Origin: Maylandia zebra
Lineage: Eukaryota > Chordata > Actinopteri > Cichliformes > Cichlidae
NCBI RefSeq assembly: GCF_041146795.1
Contig: NC_135178.1
Location: 5,214,844 to 5,278,843 of the forward strand
Reading direction: 5' to 3'
Length of the DNA: 64,000 nucleotides
Below are positions 57,731 through 64,000 of this stretch, piece after piece (the stretch's first letter is position 1; each line of letters starts with the position of its first letter). The position numbers and the translations under genes were made by a program. The notes beneath the pieces are model-generated. The model was not told the origin of the DNA. It searched no databases and was given only the letters and a program-made list of their open reading frames with translations.

Positions 57731-58302
57731 TGTTTTTTTTTTAACTACAAATTTATACACTATCACAGACCGGTAATTCATATTGATAATTTATTACAAT
57801 TCTGCAAAGTTTAATGATTTTAGCAGCTTTTCTAATATGGACCTCAGATTCTGGTTAACAGTCTATGGCAGAAATACATACAAGTACACAGCCTGATGAA
57901 GCAGACAGAAGCAGTACCTCTGATTGGTTCCGCAGTTTCACCTCTTATCAGCACAAATCTCACCCTCTTCTGCTGTTTTCACCTCTTTTCTGCTAATTTG
58001 AGCTTCTGTTCCACAGTGCACTCAGCCTCTTCTGCTGTTTTCATTAGAATTTTAAGCTTTTCCACCTTTTTTCAGTTACGTGAGAACCAGTTTGGCTCAA
58101 TGAGTAGCTGAAAAATATCAGCCTCTTCTGCTGTTTTAGCAGGATTTCAGAGTTCAGCTTTTTCACTTGTTTTAAGCACAAATTTCAGTTTCTTTACCTC
58201 ATTTCACAACAAAGTTCTTCCTCTTCACCTCTTTTCTGCTAATTTGAGCTGCTGCTCCACAGTGCACATTTTCCCTCTCATCATATCTTTGCTTGTGACC
58301 AG

Positions 58303-58374
58303 AACTCATTTGGCTCAGAGGGTAGGGCATCTGTCGTGAGACCCGGTGGCAGAGGTTCGAATCCTACCTGTGAC
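58303..58374 (+). other. tRNA-like module M2 (Y3)
   Basis: Same as 27418-27489. Confidence 0.6.
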
Positions 58375-58859
58375 AGCTGCTACACATGTTCACTGCTTGC
58401 ATGCGCTCTGCTTTCTTGACACTCTCCAGTGTGTCATTACACATACAGCCATCTTCAGCAAGCACTTCTGCTTCTACACTTCTTTTCAACTCGGCTTTTT
58501 GCTTCTTTACCTCTTTTCAGCAGAAATTATTCCTCTTCACCTCTTTTCTGCTAATTAGAGCTCCTGCTCCACAGTGCACTTAGCCTCTTCTGCTGTTTTC
58601 ATTAGAATTTTAAGCTTTTCCACCTTTTTTCAGTTACGTGAGAACCAGTTTGGCTCAGTGAGTAGCTGAAAAATATCAGCCTCTACTACTGTTTTAGCAG
58701 GATTTCAGAGTTCAGCTTTTTCACTTGTTTTAAGCACAAATTTCAGTTTCTTTACCTCATTTCACAACAAAGTTCTTCCTCTTCACCTCTTTTCTGCTAA
58801 TTTGAGCTTCTGCTCCACAGTGCACATTTTCTCTCTCATCATATATTTGCTTGAGACCA

Positions 58860-58933
58860 GAACTCATTTGGCTCAGAGGGTAGGGCAGCTGCCGTGAGAC
58901 CCGGGGGCAGAGTTTCGAATCCTACCTGTGACA
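58860..58933 (+). other. tRNA-like module M3 (Y3)
   Basis: Same as 27975-28048, with the GTTTCGAATCC variant. Confidence 0.55.
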
Positions 58934-59201
58934 GTTGCTACACATGTTCCCTGCTTGCATGCGCTCTGCTTTCTTGACACTCTCCAGTGTGTCATTACAC
59001 ATACAGCCATCTTCAGCAAGCACTTCTACACCTCTTTTCAACTCATCTTTTTGCTTCTTTACCTCTTTTCAGCAGAACTTCTTCTGATTCACCTCTTTTC
59101 TGCTAAATGTTTAGCCTTTTCACCTCTTATTAGCACAATACTAAGCAGCTTCTGCTAATTTCACCAGAATTGTCAGTCTCTCCACCTCTTCTTTGTAAGA
59201 A

Positions 59202-59273
59202 TCAGTTTGGTCCAGTAAGGTGAGACGCCGCCTATAGATCAGAAAGGCCAGGTTCGAATCTCGCTCAGGGCAA
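59202..59273 (+). other. tRNA-like module M4 (Y3)
   Basis: Same as 28317-28388. Confidence 0.55.
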
Positions 59274-59327
59274 TGTTTTTTGTTTTTTCAACTTTTTCTG
59301 CTTTTTTCAGCAGAAATCTTCAGCGTA

Positions 59328-59372
59328 AGGCATCCACACAGCATTTTCGCAGGAAATGCAATTTTTTCTAGT
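59328..59372 (+). other. RTS of Y3, right edge of the X_B+Y3 composite
   Basis: Hairpin and CTAGT; T59373 resumes the interrupted X' unit. Confidence 0.85.
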
Positions 59373-60879
59373 TCCAGTTGCTTCCGTACACTTTTTGGCA
59401 CTTAACTACTTCCACAATTTTCAGCCGATTTTCACCGTTCAAATTTTAAACTATTCTGCTATTTCTGCTAATGATCGCTATGACTTTTGCTATTTTTTGC
59501 TATTATACTTTTTAAAATATTCCACTTTTTTCCTTTAATTTGTCCCATTGAAATGAATGGGAAACTTCCAAAATTCTGCTAAATTTTGCTTGTTTTTGAA
59601 ACTTAACTACTTCCTCATACTTTCACCTAGAACAACCATTCAAACTTTAAAATGTTCACAAATTATTGGGCTATTCATGTATGATTCAGCTTTTTCAAAT
59701 CTTTTACCATTTTACTTTTATGCCTCTTAAAGTTTTGAGTTGCACAATTGTGATTTTTCACAAAATACATGCGTTGTTATGGTTGCTATGCTCTTGGCTT
59801 CCAGTGTGTCACTGAAGGTTTTGCAATTTTCACTTCATGTCCGAACAACTTCTTGCTACTTGCTCAATTTTCACTCAACTTCCACAAATTATACATCAAA
59901 ACGTAGGTATTTTTGCTGGCTTTCAGAAAATGTCACTATCATTGTTGTGGGATTTATAGAATTTTGGCAAATCTCCTCAGACCAACACAAGGTCAGAAAA
60001 CTCTCCATACAAAGTCAATGGAGAGCTTGTTCAAAATCACCGCTGGATTTCTGTAATGAGAGGCATATTCGAATCGTCATATCTCCTTAACGAAGCAAAG
60101 TTAAGACATGAGGCTTGTCCCCGAATATCTTCAGACACCCCTGACGCTCACAATTCAAGAATTTCTTTCTCACCTATTACCGTTCTGAAATGAGTTGGAC
60201 TTGTTTGAGGGTAGGAAATTCGTCCTTCGCTCAGATTTCTTCAGATTTAAAACTGTGGAAATGAACCACTTTTTTCTCTCGTCATAACTTTTTGTTGGAT
60301 TTCCACAGAGACCTGAAAATTTCCATGATTGTTCACCAAAGCCTGCTGTCTCTTACGGTGAAAGAATGATATCGATACTCCAAATAGATTTCAAGTCACA
60401 AAGCGTTGTTTGAGGGCAAGTCAAGGCAGTTTTTGCTTCGCTCTACTCAGTTATGGTGCATTAGAAGTCAAATATCTTTAATAATTCATATTTTAATGAT
60501 GAATTGTAAACACTGGAAGATTCCCCCATCTCTTCTGAACAAAACGGTGTAAGAATGACCGCTCTAGCCCCTACGGTTTGGAAATTATGGTCATTTGTTT
60601 GAGGGGAGTCCTCACTATGAGAAATAGGCTGCAATAATCCTGTGCCTCTCTGTGCTGCGTGTGTAAAAAGAGGCACATGTTTTGGCGGGAAAAAGTGCAC
60701 AGGCTCTCTGATTGGTGGATTCAAATTCAGCAGCTCCCAGGCTGACCTAGAAACTTACTTCTCTCTCCCTGTGCATTTTTTTGCTGATTTTTTCATTTAA
60801 CAAGTATATTTGAGGGACCCTCAGCATGTTCAGCATTTTTTCAGCTGTCCATTTTGCTTTTCCAATTTTTCTGTTTAAC

Positions 60880-61197
60880 TTATTACTATTGTGCTAAATC
60901 ATACTGTTTCTGCTATTTTATAAGATTTGTGCTTAATATAGTATTTCTGCTTTTTATAGGATTTGTGCTTAATATAGTATTTCTGCTTTTTATAGAATTT
61001 GTGCTTAATATAGTATTTCTGCTTTTTATAGAATTTGTGCTTAATATGGTATTTCTGCTTTTTATAGGATTTGTGCTTAATATAGTATTTCTGCTAAATT
61101 ATAGTATTTCTGCTTTTTATAGTATTTGTGCTAAAACATAGTATTTCTACTAAATGTAGTATTTATGCTTAATCATAGTATTTCTATATATTTCTGC
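60880..61197 (+). repeat. ~36-bp T-rich minisatellite (X' block 1)
   Basis: Same units as X_B at 54455. Confidence 0.85.
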
Positions 61198-61205
61198 CAG
61201 GTCCC

Positions 61206-61470
61206 CAGGCAGCCAATCCTCTGTGAGGACTGAGAAATTCAAATTTTCAAATCAGGGCCTGCACGGCTTCCCAGCCAATCATATATGTGTCCTGAGGCAT
61301 TCAAATTTGCATATTGGGGCCTTCATGGCTTCTAAGCCAGCCAATCATATCTGAGGGCTGAGGAATTCAAATCCACAAATCAGGGCCTGCACAGCTTCCC
61401 AGCCAGCCAATCATGTATGTGGGCTCCAGGTATTCAAATTTGCATATTGGGGAATTCGTGGCTTCTAAGT
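61206..61470 (+). repeat. 68-bp CCAAT/octamer repeats (X')
   Basis: Four units matching X_B; one base restores TTCAAATTTGCATATTGG where X_B has TTCATATTTGC. Confidence 0.8.
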
Positions 61471-61789
61471 CAACAAGTCATCCATGTCATATATCTCTAA
61501 AAATTCATATTTTAATATTAAATTGTCAACACTTGAAGATTCCCCCATCTCTTCTGAACAAAACGGTGTAAGAATGACCGTTCTAGCCCCTACGGTTAGG
61601 AAATTACGGTCATTTGTTTGAGGGGAGTCCTAACTATGAGAAATAGGCTGCAATAATCCTGTGCCTCTCTCTGCTGCGTGTGTAAAAAGATGCACCTGTT
61701 TTGGCGGGAAAAAGTACACAGCCTCTCTGATTGGTGGATTCAAATTCACCAGCTCCCAGGCTGACCTAGAAACTTACTTCTCTCTCCCT

Positions 61790-61797
61790 GTGTGTGT

Positions 61798-61865
<68 letters not shown>
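61790..61865. repeat. (GT)n(GA)n microsatellite (X')
   Basis: Longer GA run than X_B; this accounts for the 10-bp shift in offset between the two units. Confidence 0.95.
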
Positions 61866-61869
<4 letters not shown>

Positions 61870-62119
61870 CTTTTAATGGGATGATCTCATTCTAAGATTT
61901 AAATTCAATATATTTAGACTGGTTGACTGAATTGGATCTTGTGTGTGGGTCTCTCTGTGCATGTGTGTTTCCTCATGTGTACATATTTGTGATTGTGTGG
62001 CTGTAATAAATTTTTTTGCAGATTTTTGTCATTTAACAAGTATATTTGAGGGAACCTCAGCATGTTCAGCATTTTTTCAGCTGTCCATTTTGCTTTTCCA
62101 ATTTTTCTGTTTAACTTAT

Positions 62120-62490
62120 TACTATTGTGCTAAATCATACTGTTTCTGCTATTTTATAAGATTTGTGCTTAATATACTATTTCTGCTTTTATAGGATTTG
62201 TGCTTAATATAGTATTTCTGCTAAATGTAGTATTTATGCTTAATCATACTATTTCTGCTTTTCATAGTATTTGTGCTTAATATAGTATTTCTGCTAAATT
62301 TAGTATTTCTACTAAATCATAGTACAGTATTTCTGCTTTTTATGGGATTTGTGCTAAAACAAAGTATTTCTACTAAATGTAGTATTTGTGCTTAATCATA
62401 CCATTTCTGCTTTTTATAGGATTTGTGCTTAATATAGTATTTCTGCTAAATTATAGTATTTCTGCCAAATTATAATATTTGTGCTAAAAC
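62120..62490 (+). repeat. ~36-bp T-rich minisatellite (X' block 2)
   Basis: Degenerate array as in X_B block 2. Confidence 0.8.
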
Positions 62491-62881
62491 ATAGTCTCAA
62501 TTTAAAATTACAATATTCATAGTTCATCACAGTGTCTCTGGTAAATCACAATATTTCTGCTCTGTTGTACTATTTTTCTAAATCATAGTGTTTCTGTAAT
62601 GTTTAAGTATTTTTGGCTAAATATATTCTTTCTGTTATCTTATACTATTTCTCCTAAATTCTTGTATTTTTGAGAAGTTATCATGTTTCTGGTAAGTTAC
62701 AATATTTCTGCTAAATTCTGCTATGCTATTGTATTTCTGCCAAGTATTATGTTTCCTCTAAGATATTGCAGTTCTGCTAAGTTATTCCATTTTAGCAAAC
62801 TTCTTTTGCTTCTGCAAAGTTTTTACAATTTCTGCAACTTTTCAGCTTTTTCAGCTAGTTTTTGCATACAGCTTCAGCTTT

Positions 62882-62926
62882 AAGCATCCACACTGCATTT
62901 TCGCAGGAAATGCAAATTTTTCTAGT
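62882..62926 (+). other. RTS of X'
   Basis: Hairpin and CTAGT, followed without spacer by a new left end. Confidence 0.85.
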
Positions 62927-64000
62927 TGTGTGGATGCATTAAGCATCCACACTATTGAGTTCCTGTTTCTCTTTATTCTTTATTATTATTATTATTATTC
63001 TTCAAGTTGCTCGTTTTTCGTCCTTTAACTACTTCCACAATTTTTGTGCTATTTTCACCGTTCAAATTTTAAACTATTCTGCTATTTCTGCTAATTTGCG
63101 CTATGATTTTTGCTATTTTTTGCTATTATACTTTTTAAAATATTAAGCTTTTTTCCTTTAATTTGTCCCATTGAAATGAATGGAAAACTTCCAAAATTCT
63201 GCTAAATTTTGCTTGTTTTTGAAACTTAACTACTTCCTCATACTTTCGCCTAGAAAAACCATTCAAACTTTAAAATGTTCACAAATTATTGGGCTATTCA
63301 TGTATGATTCAGCTTTTTCAAATCTTTTACCGTTTTACTTTTATGCCTCTTAAAGTTTTCAGTTGCAAAATTGTGATTTTTCACAAAATACATGCGTTGT
63401 TATGGTTGCTATGCTCTTGGCTTCCAGTGTGTCACTGAAGGTTTTGCAATTTTCACTTCATGTCCGAACAACTTCTTGCTACTTGCTCAATTTTCACTCA
63501 ACTTCCACAAATTATACATCAAAACGTAGGTATTTTTGCTGGCTTTCAGAAAATGTCACTATCATTGTTGTGGGATTTATAGAATTTTGGCAAATCTCCT
63601 CAGACCAACACAAGGTCACAAAACTCTCCATATAAAGTCAATGGAGAGCTTGTTCAAAATCATCGCTGCATTTCTGTAATGAGAGGCATATTCGAATCGT
63701 CATATCTCCTTAACGAAGCAAAGTTAAGACATGAGGCTTGTCCCGGTATATCTTCAGACACTCCTGACGCTCACAATTCAAGAATTTCTTTCTCACCTAT
63801 TACCGTTCTGAAATGAGTTGGACTTGTTTGAGGGTAGGAAATTTGTCCTTCGCTCAGATTTCTTCAGATTTCAAACTGTGGAAATGAACCACTTTTTTCT
63901 CTCGTCATAACTTTTTGTTGGATTTCCACAGAGACCTGAAAATTTCTCTGACTGTTCACCAAAGCCTGCTGTCTCTTACGGTGAAAGAATGATATCGATA
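62927..64000 (+). mobile_element. Left end of a further Helentron, possibly giant copy C (runs off window)
   Basis: Palindrome 62928-62952 (GTGTGGATGC/GCATCCACAC around ATTAA). The sequence then follows the start of giant B (CTTCAAGTTGCTCGTTTTTCG at 63000 matches 31339) rather than X or Y. Its left end is uninterrupted and shows what giant B looked like before the 10.7-kb insertion. Whether it has a transposase gene lies beyond the window. Confidence 0.7.

Larger units (their letters stand above)
56482..59372 (+). mobile_element. Non-autonomous Helentron Y unit, Y3 (2.9 kb)
   Basis: Complete Y unit, nearly identical to Y1 at a 30,885-bp offset. Palindrome 56483-56507, RTS 59328-59372 ending CTAGT. 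Four tRNA-like modules at 57659, 58303, 58860 and 59202. Confidence 0.8.
59373..62926 (+). mobile_element. Non-autonomous Helentron X unit X' (body)
   Basis: Continuation of the left end at 52813-52879. Almost identical to X_B at an offset of 6,426-6,436 bp, but with an intact right terminus (62882-62926, CTAGT). Two sub-blocks inside. Confidence 0.8.

Overview
The window is vertebrate, most likely teleost fish, transposon-dominated DNA. It is AT-rich, with GT/GA microsatellites, a hAT-type MITE, a LINE tail, spliced leader exons with GTAAG donors, and two intact copies of a very large Helitron protein of the Helentron (Helitron2) type (Rep/HUH nuclease, PIF1-type helicase and a C-terminal EEP endonuclease). 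No host gene was recognised. The species cannot be named from sequence alone.

Layout. Two direct, near-identical copies of a giant autonomous Helentron lie about 32 kb apart: copy A (window start to 20537, left end off-window) and copy B (left end 20550-20599, body 31324-52806). A third may begin at 62927. Each giant has a 5' region of repeat debris, a LINE remnant, predicted short leader exons, one open reading frame of about 2,430-2,460 codons, a cluster of strong hairpins with a G-quadruplex motif, four predicted downstream exons, a hAT MITE, an AT-rich tail and a hairpin right terminus.

Between the giants sit non-autonomous relatives with the same termini. The left end is a 25-bp palindrome containing GTGGATGC. 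The right end is GCATCCACAC, a GCATTT/AAATGC hairpin and CTAGT. Type X units carry ~36-bp minisatellites, 68-bp CCAAT/octamer repeats and GT/GA tracts. Type Y units (25597-28487, 28488-31323, 56482-59372) each carry four tRNA-like modules.

The units are nested. The first 50 bp of giant B are cut off from its body by a 10.7-kb insert (20600-31323). The first 67 bp of another X unit are cut off from its body by a 6.5-kb X+Y composite (52880-59372). Both insertions fall between two T residues, as known for Helitron2. In the X+Y composite the X right terminus lacks its CTAGT end, as expected if a broken terminator let transposition run on to the next terminator.

Working model (inference): the giant protein supplies the enzymes, the X and Y units are mobilised in trans through shared ends, and repeated self-insertion builds the ~32-kb higher-order array. 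The protein also carries an N-terminal cysteine-protease-like domain resembling peptidase family C76, an expandable Lys/Arg-rich 18-residue repeat, and a DUF6570-like Cys-rich region.
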